Source: Bacteroidota bacterium (GTDB lineage: Bacteria; Bacteroidota; Ignavibacteria; Kryptoniales; JAKASW01). From it: 64,000 bases of DNA. Numbering within the stretch: position 1 is the stretch's first letter; every line of letters begins with the position of its first letter. The stretch covers positions 1 through 64,000 of the forward strand of contig JAKAGT010000019.1 in assembly GCA_021825585.1 (NCBI GenBank). The letters are read 5' to 3'. A program made the translations under genes and the position numbers. The notes under the pieces are model-generated. The model was not told the origin of the DNA, searched no databases, and saw only the letters and a program-made list of their open reading frames with translations. Below, one piece after another: positions 1 through 8,807 of this stretch.

Positions 1-71
1 TGGAGGAATCATCTCTTCGGATCTTAGCGAGACAAAAAATGCGCCAACTCTAAACTAACAAAATATCATGA

Positions 72-392
72 TTACGGCTCAACAAACTTTGTACACAAAA
101 ATGTTTGTTCCCCGACAGACTCCTAGAGAATGTGATAAAATACTCAGTAGCTGTGATGGAATCTCGTGATTTGGTTCTTGATGTTCACCATCTCCCGCCT
201 TATTTAATTCTTAAATGCCCAGTGCGACCCACCCCGGACAACGATGGATTGAATGAGCGCGTGAGATGTTTCAAGAGGACTTTGGTAGAGCATGCCATGA
301 AGCAGCATCAAGGCGATTACAGAAGTGTCTCAGAGGAGCTTTCTGTTTCAAAAACTGAGATTTATAGACTGCTGGGCGCGAAATCACGCTGA
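72..392 (+). pseudogene. Remnant of a sigma-54-dependent (NtrC-type) regulator: end of the AAA+ region plus C-terminal Fis-type HTH
   Basis: Translation ...FPDRLLENVIKYSVAVMESRDLVLDVHHLPPYL...GDYRSVSEELSVSKTEIYRLLGAKSR resembles the (N)VRELENVIKY segment and Fis HTH of bEBPs. The frame is closed by a stop at 69-71, and no AAA+ core lies upstream in the visible 104 nt. Confidence 0.6.
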
Positions 393-543
393 ACCACGGT
401 GTGATCTTATAATATTTTCAACGTAGGCTGTCAATAGAGCGCCTGCCTCACAATAAATTGACGAGCCGGTGAAACAGCGTCACACATTGAACCGGCGTTA
501 GGATTTTGTCATAGCGTTCTTGACGTTGTCTCAGGGTGTTCGC

Positions 544-559
544 TTCCCAGATTTGGGAG
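544..559. promoter_or_regulatory. Inverted repeat TTCCCAGATTTGGGAG, candidate enhancer-binding-protein site 1
   Basis: Palindromic and matches the repeat at 576-591 (shared pattern TTCCCANNTTYGGGAR); 32 bp centre-to-centre spacing. Confidence 0.55.
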
Positions 560-575
560 AGGGAGAGAACATGGT

Positions 576-591
576 TTCCCAAGTTCGGGAA
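576..591. promoter_or_regulatory. Inverted repeat TTCCCAAGTTCGGGAA, candidate enhancer-binding-protein site 2
   Basis: Palindromic, same pattern as 544-559; about 50 bp upstream of the -24/-12-like element. Confidence 0.55.
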
Positions 592-640
592 AATAGTCGG
601 AGAAACCTTCGAACGTAGAGCAGAATCGGCGTTTGCAATC

Positions 641-657
641 AGGCATGACTATTGCAT
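641..657 (+). promoter_or_regulatory. Candidate sigma-54 (-24/-12) promoter AGGCATG-ACTA-TTGCAT
   Basis: GG at 642-643 and GC at 654-655 with exact N10 spacing; TTGCA matches the -12 consensus and AGGCATG matches TGGCACG at 5/7. Confidence 0.6.
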
Positions 658-761
658 TCTTATTCCCTGATGCATACAACTCTGGTTTGAGATCCCAAAC
701 GTTGGATCGGGACAGCAAACGAACTGGAAACAACAAGATCAAAAAGAAGGGAGAAAGTTCC

Positions 762-932
762 ATGAACTCGGAAAAGCACGAAGAAGGTTCCGCACGGAAC
801 GACGCACTTGACGGCATTATCCATGTTCTTGTACCTGCGGATGATTCCTCCGACTTGAGCTTGATGATACCGCCGGGGTGCTGCGTATCCATTAACACCA
901 GCATACCGGCCGCAAGCGATGTATTGAGCTAA
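762..932 (+). CDS. Putative RiPP precursor peptide (56 aa)
   Basis: ATG preceded by AGAAGGGAGAAAG; encodes MNSEKHEEGSARNDALDGIIHVLVPADDSSDLSLMIPPGCCVSINTSIPAASDVLS. Immediately upstream of two radical SAM/SPASM genes, same strand. Confidence 0.6.
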   Translation: MNSEKHEEGSARNDALDGIIHVLVPADDSSDLSLMIPPGCCVSINTSIPAASDVLS

Positions 933-942
933 GGAAAGAAGC

Positions 943-972
943 GGCGAGTGGAGGAACTTATCTCCACTCGCC
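943..972 (+). other. GC-rich stem-loop between precursor ORF and radical SAM gene
   Basis: GGCGAGTGGAG (943-953) / CTCCACTCGCC (962-972), 11-bp perfect stem, 8-nt loop, no following T-tract. Confidence 0.8.
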
Positions 973-1030
973 AGCGCACAAGGGTACATTCTCGCGAGTC
1001 TTGCATGGTGGTGCAGAAAGACATAATGAC

Positions 1031-2347
1031 ATGGGATTCTCAAATTACAATATACTTCTTAAACACGGCGGCAAGAACATAGTATTTAATACAAGAACCA
1101 AGAGTCTCTTAGAAGTCTCCGAAGAAATTTTTGACCTAATTAGAACCAAGGATGTTAACGCTCTGCAGAACCTGAGCGTGAGGAATCTAAACCTCCTAAA
1201 GGAATCGGGCAATGTAGTCAATGATAACATCAACGAGCTGGAATATATCAGAGTGTTACACAATCTTAGGAAGTATGATACAGCGGCCGCAGGCTTAGGA
1301 ATACTATTGACTAAGTCATGTAATTTTGCCTGTACTTACTGTTTTGAACAGGATCGCAAAGGCTCTATGACGCAAGAGTCTTTCGCGCGTCTGTCGATGT
1401 TGTTAAAGAATATGCTGCCTACCCTTCATTCACTTAATATCCGCTGGACTGGCGGTGAACCGTTGTTGATGTGGGAAGAAATAGCAGACATTTCTGATTT
1501 TCTTAGAATGGAATGCGAAAAACGGTCTATAAACTACATCGCTACAATTACCACGAATGGTTATCTCTTGAATGAGAGAATTCTTGAGAAGCTTGTTCTT
1601 CTCGGAATTAAACAACTCCAAATAACTTTGGATGGCCCGAAAGAAATCCACGACAAGCGACGAATGTTGGCGGGAGGAGGACCAACTTTCGACACAATCT
1701 TGCAAGCGATTAATCTTGCCACTTCATACGTTAATGTCAACCTTCGAGTGAATCTTGACGATTACAATATCAATTCTTTCCAGAGTTTGATCGATATTCT
1801 TGACGTGAGTATCTTGAAGAAAGATAAAATAAAGTTGTTCTGCAGACCGGTGGTCGATTGCATTAAAGGTAATTTAGCGTTCGCGGGTGGTGGATTTGCA
1901 AAAGTGGAGGCTGATCTCATGAAAATTGGAAACCGGAAAGGGTTTATGTTTTCTTTCCACCCCAACGCACGGTTTGGTTTGCGATGCCTTTATTACCAAT
2001 GCAACAGCTATTACGTTGATCCGGGATTGAACCTCTTTAAGTGCCCGGAACATCTTAATCATCCGTGGAGAGCTGTTGGAGTGATTGATGAGACGGGCAG
2101 AATAATTATGACCAATCAAACAAATTATTTGGAGTCGATGAGGCAGGATCCGTTCAATTTGGCAGAATGCAGAAATTGCCGCGTATTGCCGTTATGCTAT
2201 GGAAAGTGCGCGCTGTTGTATGAAACTTCAGGGAAGCAGAAAGGGACAGGATGCATTCCAGAAAAGCGCACCCTTGAAGGGAAGATCAGGCAAGCCTTGA
2301 CTTCTCAAGATAGATTGCAAGAGTTCGTCGAAGATATCCAAACATGA
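1031..2347 (+). CDS. Radical SAM/SPASM peptide-maturase-like protein 1
   Basis: CNFACTYCF (CxxxCxxC), WTGGEPLL motif, and C-terminal CRNCRVLPLCYGKC...GC SPASM-type cysteines; alternative TTG start at 1001. Confidence 0.85.
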   Translation: MGFSNYNILLKHGGKNIVFNTRTKSLLEVSEEIFDLIRTKDVNALQNLSVRNLNLLKESGNVVNDNINELEYIRVLHNLRKYDTAAAGLGILLTKSCNFACTYCFEQDRKGSMTQESFARLSMLLKNMLPTLHSLNIRWTGGEPLLMWEEIADISDFLRMECEKRSINYIATITTNGYLLNERILEKLVLLGIKQLQITLDGPKEIHDKRRMLAGGGPTFDTILQAINLATSYVNVNLRVNLDDYNINSFQSLIDILDVSILKKDKIKLFCRPVVDCIKGNLAFAGGGFAKVEADLMKIGNRKGFMFSFHPNARFGLRCLYYQCNSYYVDPGLNLFKCPEHLNHPWRAVGVIDETGRIIMTNQTNYLESMRQDPFNLAECRNCRVLPLCYGKCALLYETSGKQKGTGCIPEKRTLEGKIRQALTSQDRLQEFVEDIQT

Positions 2348-2383
2348 GAACATTTGAAGGGGCGAGACCAATTCTATTGTGAT

Positions 2384-3799
2384 ATGAGTGCAAATAGGCT
2401 TAAGCAATCCCGCTATAATCTGATAGTTCAATTGGAAGCAGGTGATGCGCTTGTTTACAACAGCTTGAGAGGGAGTCTGGTGTATGTAGGCCAAAACTTA
2501 CGACCTGCGCTCGCGGAAATACTAGACAGCCCTAGTGATGACCCGCCACAGGCAGAGGCTCCCATGTTGCGAGAAAAACTCATTCAGAATGGATTTATTG
2601 TTCCGCTGTCGTTTGATGAAGTAATGTACCTCAGAGGAAGGAATAAGATCGCTCGGTATTCCAATAAGGTACTTGATTTGGTGATAGCTCTTACCTATGA
2701 TTGCAACTTTTGCTGCCCTTATTGTTGCGAGACCTTAAGGAAGGTTTACATGTCTAGAGAGGTTTCGGACAGAATCATTTCACTAGTGAGTCGTAAAATT
2801 ACATCAGAGGGGGTGCGCCACATCGACTTAGAATGGTACGGAGGTGAACCGCTCTTGTGTAAAGACACAATTCGATATATGTCCCGTAAAATTCTCGGTG
2901 AATGCACGAAGCATAATGTCGAGTACAGTGCGCAGCTCTGTACCAACGGATACGAGATGGACACGCACTTTATCTCAGAATTGGGGCAGCTTGGTATCTC
3001 ATCTATTCATGTAACACTAGATGGCCCTAAGGAATTTCACGATAGAAAAAGATACCTAAAGGGAAAAGTTCCGAGTTACGACGTCATATTAAAAAATCTC
3101 AAAGAGGTGACAGCCCGGTGGCAGGACAAAATCAGGATTTTTGTCAGGATAAATATCGACAGAAATAACGTTAGGTCTTTCCATCCGTTTCTAGAGGAAA
3201 TGAAACGATTCTCAAGGCAGATAAGGATTTACTTTCGACCAGTTTCATCAACTAGTGGCCGAGGGAAGTGCTATTCATCCCAATGCCTTGGCGCGAACGA
3301 ATTTGAAAAGGAGTCTGAAGATTTTTATGACACTCTGTTTAACGAGGGTTTCAGCGGAGGTAAGTTGCCTAAACCATCTTTTTTATCGTGCGGTGGCGAC
3401 CTCCTAAATTCTTTCTCAATTGACCCTGAGGGCACGGTGTACAAGTGCATCTATGGTGTGACGGCTAATGAGGGGACTGTTAAACCCTTAGGTACACTCA
3501 CTGAGATGGGAACAATTAAGTATGATACGGCTGAACTCGTTAAGTGGGCTTCCTGGGACGCACTGGATAATGCGGTCTGCGCAGAATGCAAGTACCTGCC
3601 CCTATGTTTGGGAGGGTGCCCAATATTTGGATGGCCTGCAGATTCTGATAATCAGCAGGCTCAAGTAATTCCGTGCAAGGAAATAGCTAAGCCGGGTCTC
3701 CTTGACGCGCTGATTACCTCTTACTGGAAAAAATACGGAAGCGCAACGTCTGATTCCTCTGGATCAAGCCGTGGTGCCACCCCACCTTCTCGGGGGTAA
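2384..3799 (+). CDS. Radical SAM/SPASM peptide-maturase-like protein 2
   Basis: CNFCCPYCC (CxxxCxxC), WYGGEPLL, DPEGTVYKCIYG, CAECKYLPLCLGGCP; alternative upstream start at 2354. Confidence 0.85.
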   Translation: MSANRLKQSRYNLIVQLEAGDALVYNSLRGSLVYVGQNLRPALAEILDSPSDDPPQAEAPMLREKLIQNGFIVPLSFDEVMYLRGRNKIARYSNKVLDLVIALTYDCNFCCPYCCETLRKVYMSREVSDRIISLVSRKITSEGVRHIDLEWYGGEPLLCKDTIRYMSRKILGECTKHNVEYSAQLCTNGYEMDTHFISELGQLGISSIHVTLDGPKEFHDRKRYLKGKVPSYDVILKNLKEVTARWQDKIRIFVRINIDRNNVRSFHPFLEEMKRFSRQIRIYFRPVSSTSGRGKCYSSQCLGANEFEKESEDFYDTLFNEGFSGGKLPKPSFLSCGGDLLNSFSIDPEGTVYKCIYGVTANEGTVKPLGTLTEMGTIKYDTAELVKWASWDALDNAVCAECKYLPLCLGGCPIFGWPADSDNQQAQVIPCKEIAKPGLLDALITSYWKKYGSATSDSSGSSRGATPPSRG

Positions 3800-3801
3800 C
3801 T

Positions 3802-6561
3802 GTGAGTTATCGCAAGCTTAACCGCTACATCGCTTTGGGACTTTTCGCAGTTACTCTGTTTATGTATCGGATGACCGCTCAGTCATCTGTTGCATTCTGG
3901 GATTGCGGTGAATATGCCGCAACCGCTCCCGCACTTGAGGTGCCGCATCCACCGGGTGCACCGCTCTTTACCCTTATCGGAAGAATTGCCATGATGACGC
4001 CTTACGTTCATGATCCTGCTCTCCGTTACAATCTCGTTTCCGGTCTGGCGAGCGCTCTGGCAGTAATGTTGCTGTACCTCATCGGGGTACGGGTCATCTC
4101 ACGATGGAAAGGCTTTCCCGCCAACGTTCGTGGCTCCATAATAGTGTTTGGCTCTGCGGCAATTGGCGCTTTGACATTGTCCGTAAGCGATACATTCTGG
4201 TTTAACGCGGTTGAATCAGGCTTGTTTGCATCCAGCATTTTCTTCGTCTCATTTGTCATCTGGCTCGGCGTGGTCTGGTTTGAAAAGGCGGACGAGCCAG
4301 GGAGTCAGAAATATCTACTCCTGGCTTCATACGTGATGGGTCTTTCCATCGGGATACACCAGTTGAGCCTGTTGGCTTTCTTCACCATCGCGTTGCTGAT
4401 CTACTTCAAATACTACGAGTTCGAGTGGAAAACATTTTTCAGGTTCGCAATAATTACCGCTCTTGCTTTCATGATTGTTTACCCCGGTATCGTAAAGTGG
4501 ATCGCCGCTATACTCAATGGCGACCTGAAGTTCGGGCCATTCGACGTAACTCACAGCCCTATAATTGAACTTGTCCCCCCGGCAATCGTGATCGCCGCAA
4601 TCTATGGAGTGTTCAAAGCGGAAAAGGCAAAAAGATGGATCACTGCCACCTCTCTTATGGCGGGCCTCCTCATAATCCTCGGATACTCCACTTATACTTT
4701 GATCTACATCCGCGCCAATGCTCACCCACCAATCAACGAAGACAACCCAAGCAGCCTCAAGAGCCTGGTAGGATATTTGAACCGGGACCAATATGGTTCG
4801 CAGCCGATCTTCTGGCCGCGAAGGTGGAGCACTGAACCGCAGTACCAGGCCAACTACGCAAAATATTCTTCGGACTTTTCGTACTTCATTGGGTATCAAC
4901 TCGATCACATGTTCCTTCGATACCTTGGTTGGAACTTCATTGGAAGGGCCGGCGACATTCAGGATGCGCCCGTCGCCCTTTTCACGGCTCCTAGAGGATG
5001 GTACAACGGCAGGACCGGGTTCCCGACAAGATACTACGCTATTCCTTTCCTCCTGGCATTGTTCGGGATATGGTACCAGTTTAAGAATGACTGGAAGTTT
5101 GGCGTTGCTTTCCTGACAATGTTTATTATTATGGGATTCGCTCTCGTAGTTTACTTCAACATGGCCGATCCACAGCCGAGGGAGCGTGACTACTTTTTTG
5201 TCGGCGCATTCTTCGTGTTCGCGATGTGGGTAGGAGTGGCCGCCTCAGGCGTGATGGACTATGTCTCATCGAAACTCAAAGAGGGCAAATACAAATCCCT
5301 TCTTATTGGCGGAACCGCCCTCGCTCTATTTGTGGTTGCACCGCTGAACATGTTCAACCAGAACCTGTACAGCCATGATAGACACGGCAACTTTGCACCG
5401 TGGGATTATTCGTACAACATCCTGCAGTCTTGCAAACCAAACGCTATACTATTCACAAACGGCGATAACGATACTTTCCCGTTGTGGTATCTGCAAGAGG
5501 CTATGGGGATCCGAACCGATGTACGCATCGTCAACCTCAGCCTGGCAAACACGGACTGGTACATACTTCAGTTGAAGAACGAGACCCCGCATGGTGCGAT
5601 GAAGGTGCCGATCAGCCTGACCGACCAGGAGACAAGAGATATCCAGCCGATAGAATGGCACGCACGAACATTCAAGCTGCCGGTTCCCAAAGAGGTATAC
5701 AAAGAGTTTGGAGTCACTGATACCAGCATCACGAATAAGGGCTATATCGAATATACCGTAAACCCGACCTTGCAGGCCGGCAATGTGCAGGCGATCAGAG
5801 CGCAGGACATTCTGATGCAGAACATCATTCAGACAAACGACTGGAGGCGCCCGATTTTTTACGCGGTAACCGTGGCGCCAGACAATTTCATAGGGGTGAC
5901 CCCGTATCTCCAAATGCAAGGCCTTGCGCTTCAATTAACACCCTTTGAGAATACGAATCCCGGCGAGGACTATAGAATAGACGAGCCAATCATGAGGGAA
6001 TGTCTTCTCCATCAGCCTCGGACCTTTCACCGTCATGCGCACTACGGATTCTTCTTCACAAATCTGAGCAATCCAAATATCTACTATGATGACAATGTCA
6101 GAAGGTTGATCACGGATTATAACTACAGCTTTGTTCAACTGGCATCATATTATGAGATGCAGGGTGACAGCGCTGCAGCCATTGCCACGCTCGACACCAT
6201 GGAAACTCGCATTCCAATCAGTGCCTTTCCGATGGACTACAAGATCATGAGCGATGTCGCCAGGATGTACTACATGGCCGGGGATACAGCCCAATTTCAT
6301 AAATATGCAATCGTGGTTGAGCAGAATGCCCTTCAGTCTATCCAGGAGAACCCTGACGACGTGCAGAGTTACTATAACCCCTATAGAATACTCTTGGATA
6401 TTTACGACATGGACAAGGATTATCAAAAGTCCATTGAGTTGCTTGAAAAATTGCAGGCGATGTTCCCGAATGACAAAGGAATTTCCCAGAGGATTGCAGA
6501 ACTCCAGATAATCCTTCGCGGAAATCCGCCGCTGTCCGGCACCGCGGTCGGTCATCGCTAA
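3802..6561 (+). CDS. DUF2723-family multi-pass membrane protein (protein O-mannosyltransferase-like) with C-terminal TPR-like region
   Basis: N-terminal YIALGLFAVTLFMYRMTAQSSVAFWDCGEYAATAPALEVPHPPGAPLFTLIGR is characteristic; GTG start 2 nt after the previous stop. Confidence 0.8.
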   Translation: MSYRKLNRYIALGLFAVTLFMYRMTAQSSVAFWDCGEYAATAPALEVPHPPGAPLFTLIGRIAMMTPYVHDPALRYNLVSGLASALAVMLLYLIGVRVISRWKGFPANVRGSIIVFGSAAIGALTLSVSDTFWFNAVESGLFASSIFFVSFVIWLGVVWFEKADEPGSQKYLLLASYVMGLSIGIHQLSLLAFFTIALLIYFKYYEFEWKTFFRFAIITALAFMIVYPGIVKWIAAILNGDLKFGPFDVTHSPIIELVPPAIVIAAIYGVFKAEKAKRWITATSLMAGLLIILGYSTYTLIYIRANAHPPINEDNPSSLKSLVGYLNRDQYGSQPIFWPRRWSTEPQYQANYAKYSSDFSYFIGYQLDHMFLRYLGWNFIGRAGDIQDAPVALFTAPRGWYNGRTGFPTRYYAIPFLLALFGIWYQFKNDWKFGVAFLTMFIIMGFALVVYFNMADPQPRERDYFFVGAFFVFAMWVGVAASGVMDYVSSKLKEGKYKSLLIGGTALALFVVAPLNMFNQNLYSHDRHGNFAPWDYSYNILQSCKPNAILFTNGDNDTFPLWYLQEAMGIRTDVRIVNLSLANTDWYILQLKNETPHGAMKVPISLTDQETRDIQPIEWHARTFKLPVPKEVYKEFGVTDTSITNKGYIEYTVNPTLQAGNVQAIRAQDILMQNIIQTNDWRRPIFYAVTVAPDNFIGVTPYLQMQGLALQLTPFENTNPGEDYRIDEPIMRECLLHQPRTFHRHAHYGFFFTNLSNPNIYYDDNVRRLITDYNYSFVQLASYYEMQGDSAAAIATLDTMETRIPISAFPMDYKIMSDVARMYYMAGDTAQFHKYAIVVEQNALQSIQENPDDVQSYYNPYRILLDIYDMDKDYQKSIELLEKLQAMFPNDKGISQRIAELQIILRGNPPLSGTAVGHR

Positions 6562-6958
6562 AGGTAATAGAATTGTTATATCGCGTTAATTCACCATCTT
6601 CTCCTGGTCCTCTGCGGCGCTTTTATGGTCTGACTCGATTTGCTACCACACCTTATCCCAGTATCTTGGCAACTCAATTCTTTCAGCAGACACATTGCGC
6701 CTCTTTGATGTTGTAGCCCTTTAGGCTGTTCCAATTCGCGTTAGCAATCCCTGGGGAATTATTATGGCCCTATGTCAGCCTAACTTCGGGGTTTATTCTG
6801 GCACGAAGATACTGCTCAGATTTGATTATTTCATCGCTGTGTGCAAAGTTTCAGGTGCCCGGAATCGGACGGTGGCGTTCGAAAATGAACGGCAGCAATG
6901 TTCAACTACCATTAATCAATGATCGGTGAAAATCAAATGCAGCAAGGGAGCAGGGAAA

Positions 6959-7330
6959 ATGGAAAAGAAAAATGTTATTCAAGACAAATCTTTCGAGTTT
7001 GCAGTTCAGATTGTGGAGAGCTACCAATTTCTGGCGGCTACCAAGAGGGAATTTGTACTGTCTAAGCAATTATTGAGAAGCGGCACATCTATCGGAGCAA
7101 ACGTCTCGGAAGCGGAAGGAGCTATTTCTAAGGCGGATTTCTCAAACAAGATATCAATTGCTTACAAGGAATGCCTTGAGACGAAATACTGGATCAAACT
7201 TCTCAACCGCACGGGATTCCTTGACAAAAAAGATCACTCGAAGCTCTACCCCGACGCTGACGAGATTGGCAAAATCCTATTTGCGATATTGAGGACTACA
7301 AGAATCAAACCAAGCCACAATGACCAATGA
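6959..7330 (+). CDS. Four-helix bundle protein (23S rRNA intervening-sequence protein family)
   Basis: SFEFAVQIVESYQFL...LSKQLLRSGTSIGANVSEAEGAISKADFSNKISIAYKECLETKYWIKLL. Confidence 0.9.
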   Translation: MEKKNVIQDKSFEFAVQIVESYQFLAATKREFVLSKQLLRSGTSIGANVSEAEGAISKADFSNKISIAYKECLETKYWIKLLNRTGFLDKKDHSKLYPDADEIGKILFAILRTTRIKPSHNDQ

Positions 7331-7338
7331 TCAATGAA

Positions 7339-7429
7339 CAATTATCAATCGATGAGGTCCGGTGTTCGCCGTTACTTTTTTTCGTCCTTTGTTGATAATT
7401 AATTATTGATCACTGATTATTGATAATTG
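7339..7429. repeat. 11-bp inverted repeat CAATTATCAAT / ATTGATAATTG bounding an AT-rich spacer
   Basis: Perfect arms at 7339-7349 and 7419-7429; several related (A)TTGAT/ATCAAT words nearby. Confidence 0.7.
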
Positions 7430-7433
7430 AACA

Positions 7434-8807
7434 ATGAATAAGTCCGGTAAACTCCTTATCATCGACGACGACGAGGACATCCTCTTCTCGGCAAGGCTGT
7501 TACTGAAGCAGCATTATTCAATAGTCCGCATTGAAAAGGATCCGGGCCAGATTCCTTCCCTCCTGAAGAGTGAACACTATGATGTAATCCTTCTGGACAT
7601 GAATTTCTCCGGAGATGCCACTAGCGGGACTGAGGGGTTCATCTGGTTGAAAAAGATCCTGGCAACAGATCCCTCGGCGGTGGTAGTCCTGATCACTGCA
7701 TATGGAAACATTGAAATGGCAGTCAAGGCTATCAAAGAAGGCGCTACCGATTTCGCATTGAAACCGTGGCAGAACGAAAAGCTTCTGGCAACGATTTCTT
7801 CTGCGATGAAACTCAGTGAATCAAAACAGGAGATAGAGGAACTTCTCTCAAAACAAAAACAGCTCACAAACGACCTCGACAGTCAATTCCAGGAAATCAT
7901 CGGTGTATCTGATGAGATGAGACGCGTATTCAGCACTATCCAGAAGGTCGCCGCGACCGATGCGAACGTCCTGATAGTCGGCGAAAACGGAACCGGCAAG
8001 GAGCTGGTGGCGAGGGCTATCCACAGGCAATCGCCGAGGAGGGAACAAATATTCCTCGGTGTCGATGTCGGATCCCTGAGCGAGAGCCTTTTCGAGAGCG
8101 AACTGTTCGGCTATGTGCGTGGTGCCTTCACCGACGCAAAGGAGGACAGAGCCGGCCGCTTCGAAACTGCTTCAGGCGGGACGCTGTTCCTCGATGAGAT
8201 CGGAAACCTGACTCAAAATCTGCAGGTCAAGCTTCTGGCTGTGCTTCAAAACAGGCAGGTAACGAGGCTTGGAGCAAACATTCCAAGGCAGATCGACATA
8301 AGGCTCCTGTGTGCAACCAATCTGCCGATGGAGGAATTGAAATCAGAGAGAAGGTTCAGACAGGATCTTCTCTACCGCGTCAACACAGTCGAAGTTCAAT
8401 TGCCTCCGTTGAGAAACCGGCGGGAGGACATTCCGCTTCTCACCGACCATTTCCTGAAGATGTACACCCGGAAGTACAACAAGCCAATGAAGCAGGTCAG
8501 CACCGAGGCAATGAATAAGCTCAGCAGCTACAATTGGCCCGGCAATGTCAGGGAACTGCAGCACACTATAGAACGCGTCGTTATACTGAGCGACTCCGAC
8601 ACCCTTACGCCGAGCGAGCTCTACCTCTCCTCGGGCGAGGCCGGCCCCGAAAACATTCCCCTGAATACTTTTCAGCTCGACGAAGCCGAGAAACTCCTGA
8701 TAATAAAGGCCGTCAGCAAGCATGACGGGAATCTGACAAGGGCAGCAAAAGAATTGGGCATAACGCGCGCGGCTCTATATAGGAGGCTCGAAAAATATGG
8801 TCTTTAG
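7434..8807 (+). CDS. Sigma-54-dependent response regulator (NtrC family: receiver, AAA+, Fis HTH)
   Basis: IIDDDEDI receiver, GENGTGKELVARAIH Walker A, GAFTDA motif, WPGNVRELQ, C-terminal TRAAKELGITRAALYRRLEKYGL. Confidence 0.95.
   Translation: MNKSGKLLIIDDDEDILFSARLLLKQHYSIVRIEKDPGQIPSLLKSEHYDVILLDMNFSGDATSGTEGFIWLKKILATDPSAVVVLITAYGNIEMAVKAIKEGATDFALKPWQNEKLLATISSAMKLSESKQEIEELLSKQKQLTNDLDSQFQEIIGVSDEMRRVFSTIQKVAATDANVLIVGENGTGKELVARAIHRQSPRREQIFLGVDVGSLSESLFESELFGYVRGAFTDAKEDRAGRFETASGGTLFLDEIGNLTQNLQVKLLAVLQNRQVTRLGANIPRQIDIRLLCATNLPMEELKSERRFRQDLLYRVNTVEVQLPPLRNRREDIPLLTDHFLKMYTRKYNKPMKQVSTEAMNKLSSYNWPGNVRELQHTIERVVILSDSDTLTPSELYLSSGEAGPENIPLNTFQLDEAEKLLIIKAVSKHDGNLTRAAKELGITRAALYRRLEKYGL

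Noticed and set aside
943-972. Hairpin as an intrinsic terminator
   Set aside because: No T-tract follows; reported instead as a stem-loop of unknown function.
660-1043. 127-aa and 131-aa minus-strand ORFs over the precursor region (509-1043)
   Set aside because: Antisense to the peptide ORF and promoter; no RBS or domain resemblance, composition not protein-like.
6799-6817. Possible second sigma-54 promoter TGGCACG...CTGCT upstream of the four-helix-bundle gene
   Set aside because: GG-to-GC spacing is 12 nt, not the required 10.
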